A stretch of 64,000 nt of DNA, taken from NCBI GenBank assembly GCA_044772875.1, contig CP173058.1, forward strand, positions 3,348,001-3,412,000, given 5' to 3'. Both the position numbers and the translations under genes were made by a program. This DNA comes from Morganella morganii_D (GTDB lineage Bacteria; Pseudomonadota; Gammaproteobacteria; Enterobacterales; Enterobacteriaceae). Position 1 is the stretch's first letter; every line of letters begins with the position of its first letter. This document shows positions 26,259 to 34,612 of the stretch, one piece after another. The notes below the pieces were generated by a model. That model saw only the letters and a program-made list of their open reading frames with translations, had not been told where the DNA came from and searched no databases.

Positions 26259-27047
26259 TTATACCTTTACTCTAAGTAAAAACAGAGACAACCTATAAAG
26301 AAAATAGTACAGTGACATTATTATAAAAATATAATTTACTGTATCTTGGTTGTTTAAGTAAACAAATATAGAAAACAATGACAATAGTGCATAATAAAAA
26401 ACTCTTCCAGATGCGTTGTTCTTGAATGGTTTATTTATAATACTATTAATATTGAATCTATTTTCCGTAGACCGCTCAAGTAAATTTATGACAGGGAATA
26501 ACAATATAAGATAAAACAGGACTAAATAAGATTGACCAAAAATAAGTGAAGCTGAAGAATATCTGATAGCTACTAAAATAAAGTGGAGAGGCAAATTATA
26601 TATGCTTCTGGTTGTATTATAAAAATAATAAACTATAAGTAATGACCAAGCTGAACATATAAAGTAAGCTATATTACTTGACATAAAAGACATTAATAAT
26701 AAAGAAATAAATATAGATATTATAACTCTTGAAGAGTAAATTGTAATCTTATTATTCTCATAAAATCTAAGTTGGTATTTTGTCAGTCGTATGGTTGGTT
26801 TTTTTTCAGTTTTTATTGTTTCAGTATCGTTATATATATACCCTATCTCATATAGAGAGTATATTAATGTGATAGAGAGTAAGGAAACAAATAAATTCTG
26901 TATGCCCCCTAAGCTAAAACCGGTATAAAAGACAAATGAAAAAGATACAGGAATAGTATAAATTATCATCCATGAAATATATTTCTTAATGGATTTTAAT
27001 CTAGTTTTGTAAAAATAAAAAAATGGGATGTAATATATACTATTCAT
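26259..27047 (-). CDS. UbiA-superfamily-like membrane protein, possible polyprenyl-phosphate glycosyl donor synthase
   Basis: This 262-residue protein has about eight hydrophobic helices. The segment YEIGYIYNDTETIKTEKK after helix 2 resembles the first Asp-rich motif of UbiA-type prenyltransferases (ND-x2-D/E). LERSTENRF, later on, sits where the second polar motif lies in the decaprenylphosphoryl-5-phosphoribose synthase branch. The first motif is eroded (Glu in place of the second Asp). It starts 8 bp inside the HAD gene end, so the two are translated together. By analogy with the mycobacterial pathway they could make polyprenyl-phosphate-pentose for the O-antigen. This is a hypothesis; it may instead be an unrelated membrane protein. 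Confidence 0.5.
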   Translation of the reverse strand: MNSIYYIPFFYFYKTRLKSIKKYISWMIIYTIPVSFSFVFYTGFSLGGIQNLFVSLLSITLIYSLYEIGYIYNDTETIKTEKKPTIRLTKYQLRFYENNKITIYSSRVIISIFISLLLMSFMSSNIAYFICSAWSLLIVYYFYNTTRSIYNLPLHFILVAIRYSSASLIFGQSYLVLFYLILLFPVINLLERSTENRFNINSIINKPFKNNASGRVFYYALLSLFSIFVYLNNQDTVNYIFIIMSLYYFLYRLSLFLLRVKV

Positions 27048-27705
27048 TATTAATTATTTCATTGACTTGTGTTATATTAAATGGAGTTATTTTATTTTTC
27101 ATGAAACATAATTCATTTTTTTTATTAAAAAAACCAAAACCATAATCCGCATGTTTTAATAATTGTACATCCTCTCGGTTATCACTAATAAATAGTATTT
27201 TACCATTTTTGCCATTTATTTTTTTCAAAAACTCGGTTTTTTTAGAAAATAATAAATCTTTTTCTATCTTTCCGAGGCAAATATTATTTTTATATTTTAA
27301 TGTAGTGCTTAAAAAATTAACATCTAATTTATGTGATATATATTCAACAATAAAGTCTAAGGATGCGGAGACAATATATGTATTGTTGTTTTTTTTCTTT
27401 GAGTTTAATAATGCAGATAAAACATCATTATTAAATACAAATTTATATGCAAATATCGTATCAAGATGTGAGACTAATGTTTCTTTTGGCACTCCCTTTA
27501 TAAATCCTAGAGCAATATATCTATTTATATCAACTTTTATTAAGAATAATATTTTTAGAATAAACCGGATAACTATATTTTTCTTTATTTTCTTATAGAG
27601 CTTATATTTTCTATTTTCAGAGAGATATGAGTCTAAAAAAATAAAAGTTGTATTTCCCTTAACTAGAGTATCACAAAGGTCAGTTGAAAATATTATTTTC
27701 CCCAT
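27040..27705 (-). CDS. HAD-superfamily (IB-type) phosphatase-like protein
   Basis: This 221-residue cytoplasmic protein has the HAD motif order. Motif I is STDLCDTLV near residue 9, motif II is VSASLDF, a lysine lies in KKTEFL, and motif IV is ISDNREDVQLLKHAD. In motif I the usual second Asp (D-x-D) is Cys, so the general acid is missing or moved. I prefer ATG 27705, which has GGAGA before it, to a TTG at 27717. It overlaps the upstream glycosyltransferase by 13 bp and the UbiA-like gene by 8 bp. HAD proteins paired with UbiA proteins are known and could remove a phosphate from a prenyl-phosphate-sugar. Confidence 0.7.
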   Translation of the reverse strand: MGKIIFSTDLCDTLVKGNTTFIFLDSYLSENRKYKLYKKIKKNIVIRFILKILFLIKVDINRYIALGFIKGVPKETLVSHLDTIFAYKFVFNNDVLSALLNSKKKNNNTYIVSASLDFIVEYISHKLDVNFLSTTLKYKNNICLGKIEKDLLFSKKTEFLKKINGKNGKILFISDNREDVQLLKHADYGFGFFNKKNELCFMKNKITPFNITQVNEIINNE

Positions 27706-28589
27706 AAAAATCTCCAATCAAAAATAAATCTGGCAATTCCAATCCAATAATATTTTGAAGTAAAATTGACCATTATTTTGGGAAATAATTTTATGGCTTC
27801 AATTTTATTATGTGATGAAAAAACAGAGAAATGCTCTAGATATATAAAGTTTAATGCTTTGGAATAATATTTCTCATCACGGTACTCATTTAATATTTTT
27901 ATTTTTTCATACATCATTACTTTATATTTAGAGTGCGTATTCGTTCCGTGTATCCTATACAAGGTAAATAGATAGGGTAAGGTATAAAGTTTACAATTAT
28001 TAGCTAACAGCTTATGATACATCCAAATATCTTCTATTTTTAAGTCAGGTGGGATTTCATTAATAACATTCAATAATAAATCTTTTCGATAAAGTTGAGT
28101 TGGAGAATATAAATTAACTCTTTTATAAAGAATGTCTTCAAGAGAGTATTTTTTTTCAGTAACAACTGGAAGTAATTTGCTATTATAAATTTCACCACGA
28201 TCATTTATACGCAGCATGTTTCCGAAACATCCTGTAATACAGGGGTTATTTATAAGAAAGTTAACTTGCTTCTCAATTCTATCATGGATCATGATATCAT
28301 CACTTGCAAAGAAAGTTATAAAATCTCCTCTAGATATTTTAATTCCTAACTCGATTCCTCCAATTACACCTAAATTATCTTCGCTTGCAACAATATTAAT
28401 ATTGTCCTTTATATTGTTATTAGCATAAGTATTAATTAAGGATAAGGTGTTATCGGTAGATTTATTATCAATTACAATTAGTTCTATATTTTTATAGGTC
28501 TGGCAAGATATACTTTTTAAACAGTCTAAGATATAACGTTCATGGTTGTAAGCTATAACAACAATAGAAACTAAATTATTTTCATTCAT
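27693..28589 (-). CDS. GT2-family glycosyltransferase, O-antigen
   Basis: This 298-residue GT-A enzyme has VSIVVIAYNHERYILDCL, IDNKSTDNTL and the metal motif FFASDDIM near residue 96. It also has a downstream IEDIWMYHKLL helix with the acidic catalytic region. It is one of only two classical glycosyltransferases in this O-antigen cluster. It lies 1 bp from the wzy stop and overlaps the HAD gene. Its donor is unknown; dTDP-Fuc3NAc made by the fdt genes is a reasonable guess. Confidence 0.85.
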   Translation of the reverse strand: MNENNLVSIVVIAYNHERYILDCLKSISCQTYKNIELIVIDNKSTDNTLSLINTYANNNIKDNINIVASEDNLGVIGGIELGIKISRGDFITFFASDDIMIHDRIEKQVNFLINNPCITGCFGNMLRINDRGEIYNSKLLPVVTEKKYSLEDILYKRVNLYSPTQLYRKDLLLNVINEIPPDLKIEDIWMYHKLLANNCKLYTLPYLFTLYRIHGTNTHSKYKVMMYEKIKILNEYRDEKYYSKALNFIYLEHFSVFSSHNKIEAIKLFPKIMVNFTSKYYWIGIARFIFDWRFLWGK

Positions 28590-28590
28590 G

Positions 28591-29889
28591 CTAATTAAAT
28601 CTTCTATTTATGGTAATTAAGGTTAGGTATATTAAAAATAACAAAATAAGTTGAGTGTTGAATAGCATGTAGTTAAAGCTGGTTAGGACGGTGGTTATTG
28701 ATATGCTATAGAAAGAAAAAAATGAAATATTTAATGTGTTCTTATTAGAGCATCTAAAGAAAATACAAATCAATGCATTTATTATACCTGCATATATAGA
28801 TCCAAAAATAACACCACAGATACCAAAGTTAGAGTATGCTTCATGTGCAAAGTAACCATTCACATTCCATCCTCCATTATCTATCATATTTGGTAAATAT
28901 TCGGACATAAAAATTTCTGAAGCTCTTGGGCTCGGCTCAATAAGTAATATCTTAGTAATAATATTATTCATTGATGATAACCCTATATAATCGTGAGTAG
29001 TATAATATGTAGTTGCGTAGAACATTGCACTTTCTTGGGCTATAAATATTCGCTCCGCAATAATATAAAGTAAATATGAAAGATTGCTGGATTCAAAAAA
29101 TATAATATATAGTGCAAGTATTGATATTATAGTTATCAACAATAATAATAATATGTTTCTTAGTTTTAATGGTTTTAAATAGGATATTGTTATAACAATC
29201 CCGATGAAATAAAATAATAATGGAGCTTTTTCTCCATTTAACAGGATTGTGATTATTGATATAATGATAGATGCAGTTAATGGAAGAATAGATTTTCTTT
29301 TATTAAAGAATTCACAAATAGAATAATATGTTAATATAAATGGAAGAGTTAAAGCTAAGGTTTTAAAATAACCAATCCCCGTATAATCTCTTGTGACCTC
29401 GATTCGTCTTATTGCGATTTCAGTTGCTGAAGAACCGTTAAAGGCTAGATAAAGAGGTGATGGGCTAATACTATATACATAGTATAAAAAAAATATAGCT
29501 GTCAGGATCCATAGTGAAATGGTTACTATTTTTTTAGACTTAAAAATATTACTATTTGTATAAGATATCCAATTCGTACTTATTTTTTTATATTTTTCAA
29601 AGGTTATTTCAGTTATCCATATTGTAAACATCATAATACTGAATGATGCTGTTGTTAAAAGTAGTGCTAGTTTCTTTGAGCTTTCTTGCTCTCTTATTGG
29701 GTATATAAAATAGCTATTATCAATTATACCTGACCGTATTATGAATGCCCCAATAATACAAAATAAAACTGGAAACCAAAATACTATAGTATAATAGTTA
29801 ATTATCTTTAAGTTAAAGCAACCAATAGAGTATGCTGGTATTAATGATGCTATAATAAAAGCTATACTTAAAATAATGTCTGAAGTCAT
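28591..29889 (-). CDS. wzy: O-antigen polymerase Wzy
   Basis: This 432-residue protein has about twelve hydrophobic segments, a long central periplasmic loop (about residues 290-350) and polar signatures such as LLNGEKAPLL. It has no transporter or glycosyltransferase motif. Together with the neighbouring flippase this is the usual picture of a Wzy polymerase, which joins repeat units in the periplasm. Sequence conservation is too low in this family to give specificity. It is very AT-rich. Confidence 0.8.
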   Translation of the reverse strand: MTSDIILSIAFIIASLIPAYSIGCFNLKIINYYTIVFWFPVLFCIIGAFIIRSGIIDNSYFIYPIREQESSKKLALLLTTASFSIMMFTIWITEITFEKYKKISTNWISYTNSNIFKSKKIVTISLWILTAIFFLYYVYSISPSPLYLAFNGSSATEIAIRRIEVTRDYTGIGYFKTLALTLPFILTYYSICEFFNKRKSILPLTASIIISIITILLNGEKAPLLFYFIGIVITISYLKPLKLRNILLLLLITIISILALYIIFFESSNLSYLLYIIAERIFIAQESAMFYATTYYTTHDYIGLSSMNNIITKILLIEPSPRASEIFMSEYLPNMIDNGGWNVNGYFAHEAYSNFGICGVIFGSIYAGIINALICIFFRCSNKNTLNISFFSFYSISITTVLTSFNYMLFNTQLILLFLIYLTLITINRRFN

Positions 29890-29897
29890 TTTAGAAT

Positions 29898-31145
29898 TTA
29901 ATTAATATTAAGATTTTTGAATATAATAATCATGCATATAAAATATATAGCATAGTTTATTAAATATGCAATTGTTGCCCCTTCCGCACCATATGCAGTT
30001 ATAAATATCAATGATAACATGACTAATGTAAGACTAAATATTATTTCTGTAAGTATAAATATATATGTTTTTGCTTTTGCAAGTAAAGTATATGAAATTA
30101 ACCATGATGAAATTTTGAAAACATCTCCCATCACTTGCCATGAAAACAAATACTTCATATTTATAAAGTCTTTTGAAAAAAGGATATCTATAATAATATC
30201 TTTTGATAGATAAATTATAAAAGAGCAAGATATTGTAATAGGTAATAATATCTTGTATCCATTTTTTATTTCTTCAGTGATTTCTGTTTTTGTTTTTAGT
30301 TCTGATAATTTGGGGAGATAATAAGTTCCCAATGCAGTAGTAATTACCATTAAATATATAGATGAAATATACCACATGCCTTGTAAATAACCAGCTTGAT
30401 CGGGGCCATAATTATTTCTTGTATAATTTCGAATAATAAACTGAGTAATGGGTAGAGAAAGTGCAGATATTATTGCCATAAAGGAAAATGAAAATAATTT
30501 CATAGCAATTTTTTTGTCGTAAGCACGTTTGAAGTGATTTATTTTTATTGTTTTATTTTTTCTTATAATAAATAAGGTTATAAAAAAAACTATAGATTGA
30601 TTTGTGGCCAATGAAACTAGTGCGCCATTCAATCCATAATAAAAAATTAATATACTTGTAAATATTAATGATAGGGTACTTTGGGCTATATTTATTTTTA
30701 TGTAAGTTACTATTTCTTTTAATCCATTTAATATAGACAAAAATAGACTATTTAATACAAATAGAGTAATGGTTACACCAAGCAAGATAAATACAGGATA
30801 GAGGTCATCGCGCGATAAAACTAATTGTGATAACTTTTTAGAGAAAAAAATTATTAGAATAGAGGAAAAAATTGATGTGGATATGCTTATTTTAAGTGCA
30901 GTACTTAGCAAAGAACTTAGTGATTTTTTATCATGAGCGTATTCTGATGTATATTTTACTACACCATTATTAATAGCGCCTTGTGCTGCAATAAGTGTAA
31001 TTTGGATAAAATTTTGAAATTGTCCAATTAGAGCTAGCCCACTTGGGCCGATATAAACCGATACTGCTTTATTGATAACCAAGCCAGATAGCATTTTGAA
31101 AAAAGTAGCTATCAGGCTTAATATTGATGTTTTTATCAACGTCAT
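29898..31145 (-). CDS. wzx: O-antigen flippase Wzx (WzxE-like)
   Basis: This 415-residue protein has about twelve transmembrane helices of the MATE/MOP polysaccharide-flippase fold. The N-terminus (MTLIKTSILSLIATFFKMLSGL, shown here only by its first and last residues MTLI and LSGL in function) and GPSGLALIGQFQN resemble the WzxE group, which handles repeat units with amino-deoxy sugars. It should move undecaprenyl-linked O-units across the inner membrane. It lies between fdtB and wzy. Confidence 0.87.
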   Translation of the reverse strand: MTLIKTSILSLIATFFKMLSGLVINKAVSVYIGPSGLALIGQFQNFIQITLIAAQGAINNGVVKYTSEYAHDKKSLSSLLSTALKISISTSIFSSILIIFFSKKLSQLVLSRDDLYPVFILLGVTITLFVLNSLFLSILNGLKEIVTYIKINIAQSTLSLIFTSILIFYYGLNGALVSLATNQSIVFFITLFIIRKNKTIKINHFKRAYDKKIAMKLFSFSFMAIISALSLPITQFIIRNYTRNNYGPDQAGYLQGMWYISSIYLMVITTALGTYYLPKLSELKTKTEITEEIKNGYKILLPITISCSFIIYLSKDIIIDILFSKDFINMKYLFSWQVMGDVFKISSWLISYTLLAKAKTYIFILTEIIFSLTLVMLSLIFITAYGAEGATIAYLINYAIYFICMIIIFKNLNIN

Positions 31146-31149
31146 TTAA

Positions 31150-32268
31150 TTAAACCGAAAATAAATTACAAGCATCAATAACAGCTTGAATATCTTTTTC
31201 TGCCATAGTTGGCCCAATAGGAATACTTAATACTTCAGTATGAATTTTTTCTGTTACAGGTAATGACAGTGAATTATATTGTGGATAAGCTTGTTGCTTA
31301 TGTGGAGGTGTTGGATAATGAATTAAAGTTTGTATACCATGATATGAAAGATATTGCTGTAATTTTTCCCGATACTGACAAGAAATAACAAATAAATGCC
31401 AAACATGAGTTTGTATTTCTTTTTTATATTTTTCAGGATTTACAGGCAGTTTTATTAATGGATTCTTAATATTATCAAGATACTGCTGTGCTATCGATTG
31501 TCGGATCTGTGTTTCATTTGGCAAATATTTTAATTTTACATTCAGCATGGCTGCTTGAATTTCATCTAAGCGGCTATTTACACCTTGATAAATATTTAGG
31601 TATTTTTGATGAGAACCATAGTTCCGCAGTGCTAATAGCGTAGTTGCTAACTCTTCATCATTTGTTGTGATTGCACCAGCATCACCTAATGCTCCCAGGT
31701 TCTTTCCGGGATAAAAGCTAAAGCCGGCAGCATGGCCCCAATCACCTGCTTTTTTATTCGCTATAGTTGCACCATGAGCTTGTGCACAATCCTCTAAAAC
31801 AAGTAAATTAAATTCCTCTGCGATATCCATGATTTCAGGCATAGGAGAAATCTGTCCATATAAATGGACGGGTAATATAGCTTTAGTTTTTTTTGTTAAT
31901 GCGCTACGTACATTTTTAATTGATAAGTTATAGGTATTAGGATCAGGTTCTACAAAAATGGGTACTAAATCGTTTTCAGTGATTGCTAATATCGATGCGA
32001 TATATGTATTAGCCTGAACAATAACCTCATCACCCGTTTTGATTTTCCCAAGCTCTTTCCAGGCACGGAGAGTAAGCGTTAATGCATCTAAGCCGTTGGC
32101 TACACCAAGGCAATATTTTGTTTCGCAATAATTAGCAAAGTTATTTTCAAAATTTGTTAGTTCGTTACCTGCAATATACCATCCGGAATCAATTACACGA
32201 TTGCATGCTGCTTTTAGTTCATCTTCATATTGTGAATTTATTGATTTTAAGTCTAAAAAATTTATCAT
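31150..32268 (-). CDS. fdtB: dTDP-3-keto-6-deoxyhexose aminotransferase FdtB
   Basis: This 372-residue PLP-dependent DegT/DnrJ/EryC1 aminotransferase has the substrate-entry start INFLDLKSIN, LEDCAQAHGA and the PLP-lysine motif FYPGKNLGALGDAG near residues 180-195. It adds the 3-amino group to the product of FdtA, giving dTDP-Fuc3N (or Qui3N if the isomerase is QdtA-like). It is in the same operon as fdtA and a GNAT acetyltransferase. Confidence 0.87.
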   Translation of the reverse strand: MINFLDLKSINSQYEDELKAACNRVIDSGWYIAGNELTNFENNFANYCETKYCLGVANGLDALTLTLRAWKELGKIKTGDEVIVQANTYIASILAITENDLVPIFVEPDPNTYNLSIKNVRSALTKKTKAILPVHLYGQISPMPEIMDIAEEFNLLVLEDCAQAHGATIANKKAGDWGHAAGFSFYPGKNLGALGDAGAITTNDEELATTLLALRNYGSHQKYLNIYQGVNSRLDEIQAAMLNVKLKYLPNETQIRQSIAQQYLDNIKNPLIKLPVNPEKYKKEIQTHVWHLFVISCQYREKLQQYLSYHGIQTLIHYPTPPHKQQAYPQYNSLSLPVTEKIHTEVLSIPIGPTMAEKDIQAVIDACNLFSV

Positions 32269-32284
32269 AAAATATCTCTGATTA

Positions 32285-32812
32285 TTATTGAGGTTGAAGT
32301 AATTTTTTATATTTCTGTTTTATCGGAATAACATCGTCAGGAAATATTTCAAAGTAAAAATTTAATTTATCCTCTGATATTAAATGTGCATTCATTTTTT
32401 TATGAAAAGAAATAACCATCTCATTTTCTTTTCTGACATCAAAGTGAGAGCGAGAATAATGCATTTTGTTAAAACCAAAATCATATATTAATAATGCACT
32501 TTCAATAGCTGTAGTGGTTTTTTTATTCTCATTTAATATCCAACTGCCCCAGCAAAATGAATTATTTATTATATCGTATATTCTGACAGTACCACATGGT
32601 GTACCGTCCGTATTCTCTATTATAAAGTAAAACTCTTCTTTTCTATGTTCTCTTTTTTTATATAATTCAAGCCATTTTTTTTGTGCCGTAAGATCACTAT
32701 CAGTATGTGATAAATACTTGTTGTATTTTTCGTTTATTCGCAATGAAATTATAAATTCAGCATCGTTTGGCTCTGCTAACCTAAGAGATGTATTCTTCGA
32801 TGTCAGTATCAT
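32285..32812 (-). CDS. GNAT-family N-acyltransferase of the 3-amino sugar pathway
   Basis: This 175-residue protein has the RimJ/PseH-like GNAT pattern: LRLAEPNDAEFIISLR at the start, CGTVRIYDI in the centre and the C-terminal RKENEMVISFHKKM acetyl-CoA region. It sits between fdtB and fdtA, so it very probably N-acylates dTDP-3-amino-3,6-dideoxyhexose. The classical FdtC is a left-handed beta-helix enzyme, so this GNAT enzyme would be a non-homologous replacement. The acyl group (acetyl or other) is not known. Confidence 0.72.
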   Translation of the reverse strand: MILTSKNTSLRLAEPNDAEFIISLRINEKYNKYLSHTDSDLTAQKKWLELYKKREHRKEEFYFIIENTDGTPCGTVRIYDIINNSFCWGSWILNENKKTTTAIESALLIYDFGFNKMHYSRSHFDVRKENEMVISFHKKMNAHLISEDKLNFYFEIFPDDVIPIKQKYKKLLQPQ

Positions 32813-32828
32813 ATATTTTAAATTTCCA

Positions 32829-33236
32829 TTATCTATTAATTAGATTTGATTTGAGGAAATCATCATAATTTCGTATATAGTCTGACTCTAAATAAAAATC
32901 ACTTGCTAGTACAATCAAAACACAATCCGGAGAAAAATCATGCATTTCTCTCCACGTATAATTACTAATATATAACCCTTTATCGGGTGAATTCAGAATA
33001 ATTTCTTCTCTTTTTTCACCATCATCTAAAATAAAACGGCAACTACCACTGAGACATACAGCTACTTGCTGCAAATTTCTATGTGCATGAAATCCACGGG
33101 AAACATTCTCTTTTGTGCCAAAAATATAATAGATACGTTTTATTTCAAAAGGAATATTTTTATTCTGTTCTAATGAAATCAGGGAGCCGCGATCATCTCC
33201 AAGCGTTTTGAACTCGATTAAATTTATCAGACTCAT
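32829..33236 (-). CDS. fdtA: dTDP-4-keto-6-deoxyglucose 3,4-ketoisomerase FdtA
   Basis: This 135-residue single-cupin protein has KTLGDDRGSLISLEQNKNIPF, RGFHAHRNLQQ (metal-free active site His pair), GSCRFILDDG and WREMHDFS. It is very like FdtA of the dTDP-Fuc3NAc pathway. The Arg-Gly pair at residues 16-17 is, from memory, the FdtA form rather than the Tyr-Arg form reported for QdtA, which favours the D-galacto product. Its start overlaps the rmlA stop by 4 bp. Confidence 0.87.
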   Translation of the reverse strand: MSLINLIEFKTLGDDRGSLISLEQNKNIPFEIKRIYYIFGTKENVSRGFHAHRNLQQVAVCLSGSCRFILDDGEKREEIILNSPDKGLYISNYTWREMHDFSPDCVLIVLASDFYLESDYIRNYDDFLKSNLINR

Positions 33237-34105
33237 TCTTTATTCTCGATTAATTTAAAAAGATACTGCCCGTATCCATTCTTTTTTGATTTTTCAGCCG
33301 CATCCAATACTTGTTTTTCGGTCAGCCACCCCTGCCGGTAAGCGATTTCTTCCAGACAAGCAACTTTAAAACCCTGTCGTTTTTCAATGGTTTCAACAAA
33401 ACTGGCGGCATCCAGCAGGCTGTCGTGTGTACCGGTGTCTAACCAGGCAAATCCGCGCCCGAGCAATTCAACTTTTAATTTATTGTTTTTTAAGTAAATT
33501 TGGTTGACGGTTGTGATTTCCAGTTCACCACGCTCAGAAGGCTTTATATTTTTAGCGATTTCAATAACATCGTTATCATAAAAATACAGGCCTGTTACGG
33601 CATATTTAGATTTTGGTTTAACCGGTTTTTCTTCAATTGAAACAGCATTATAGTGTTCATCGAACTCGACTACACCAAACCGTTCCGGATCCTGTACTTC
33701 GTAACCGAATACGACGGCACCTTCTTCTAGAGAAGCCGCTTTAAGCAGTTTAGGTGAAAAACCCTGTCCCCAGAAAATGTTATCTCCGAGTACTAAACAT
33801 ACTGAGTCATCACCAATAAATTTTTCACCAATAATAAAGGCTTGTGCGAGACCTTCTGGTTCAGGCTGTACAGCATATTCCAGAGATATGCCGAAATCAC
33901 TGCCATCGCCTAATAAACGCTGAAAACCGGATTGATCTTCCGGTGTTGTGATAATTAATATTTCCCGGATTCCTGCCAGCATTAATACAGAAAGCGGATA
34001 ATAAATCATCGGCTTATCATAAATAGGCAATAATTGTTTTGAAATTCCTAATGTAATAGGAAATAAACGTGTACCTGAACCGCCTGCTAAAATAATACCT
34101 TTCAC
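33233..34105 (-). CDS. rmlA: Glucose-1-phosphate thymidylyltransferase RmlA
   Basis: This 290-residue nucleotidyltransferase has MKGIILAGGSGTRLFPIT, the active-site SKQLLPIYDKPMIYYPL and LGDNIFWGQGF. It makes dTDP-glucose. It is the first gene of the O-antigen operon, 43 bp downstream of a JUMPStart/ops element. No rmlB follows, so the next step (4,6-dehydration) must use an enzyme from another locus, for instance RffG of the enterobacterial common antigen cluster. Confidence 0.96.
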   Translation of the reverse strand: MKGIILAGGSGTRLFPITLGISKQLLPIYDKPMIYYPLSVLMLAGIREILIITTPEDQSGFQRLLGDGSDFGISLEYAVQPEPEGLAQAFIIGEKFIGDDSVCLVLGDNIFWGQGFSPKLLKAASLEEGAVVFGYEVQDPERFGVVEFDEHYNAVSIEEKPVKPKSKYAVTGLYFYDNDVIEIAKNIKPSERGELEITTVNQIYLKNNKLKVELLGRGFAWLDTGTHDSLLDAASFVETIEKRQGFKVACLEEIAYRQGWLTEKQVLDAAEKSKKNGYGQYLFKLIENKE

Positions 34106-34147
34106 AGTAAACCTTGCTGATTAATTTATTGATTATATTCTTATAGT

Positions 34148-34185
34148 CATAGCTACCGCACTGGGTTACCGCTCCCAGAGTGCGC
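34148..34185 (-). promoter_or_regulatory. JUMPStart element with ops (RfaH recruitment)
   Basis: Read on the minus strand this 38-bp segment aligns with the enterobacterial JUMPStart sequence. CTCTGG, then AGC, GTAA, CCAG and finally GCGGTAGC (34152-34159) appear in the right order and near-right spacing. The ops core GCGGTAG recruits RfaH to the paused polymerase and prevents early termination in long O-antigen operons. It lies about 43 bp before rmlA, as expected. Confidence 0.85.
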
Positions 34186-34572
34186 TATTGCGAGTTTATC
34201 TTACTGATTTTACTGAAGAATCGAGTCAGTAAGAGTTGTTATGTGTCACAGAGGGCTGATTTATCAATAAGTTGGAAGTGATTTACACCCAATCAATCAG
34301 CGCCGTTTATATTTGCTGCCAAAGGCTAGTCCGATTACCCGGACAGGTCAAGCATGATAACACTCGTGAGTCTTTCATTAAACGAACTTTATCTCGTTTA
34401 AGCGGAGATTGTTTTTCTTTAAATCTGCGTTTTTTGTGATAACAGCAGAAAAAGTGTTACTTTAAGCCAGAGCTTTGGGTTATTACTTTTTCTAATCGGC
34501 ACATGCACAATCACAGCAGAAATATTTTATTACATCATATTGATGGCAATGGTAATTCCTGCATAAGAAGAA
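34186..34572. promoter_or_regulatory. Upstream region of the O-antigen operon
   Basis: No credible gene is seen between the cpxA terminator and JUMPStart. The region must hold the O-antigen promoter on the minus strand. It contains a perfect 8-bp inverted repeat, TTAAACGA (34378-34385) and TCGTTTAA (34394-34401), and a smaller GTCCG/CGGAC pair at 34329-34343. Confidence 0.5.
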
Positions 34573-34604
34573 ATAGTTACCGGGGACGCTTCCCCGGTAA
34601 CTAT
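34573..34604 (-). terminator. Intrinsic terminator of the cpxRA operon
   Basis: A perfect 14-bp stem (34573-34586 with 34591-34604) has a 4-nt loop. On the minus strand it is followed by a T-rich tail (TTTCTTCTT). It begins 8 bp after the cpxA stop and insulates the O-antigen operon from cpxRA read-through. Confidence 0.88.
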
Positions 34605-34612
34605 AAAGAGTC

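Noticed and set aside
28591..29889. Wzy candidate considered as a GT-C glycosyltransferase for a lipid-linked sugar
   Set aside because: No Asp-rich first periplasmic loop of the GT-C type is visible, and a Wzx-dependent cluster needs a Wzy.
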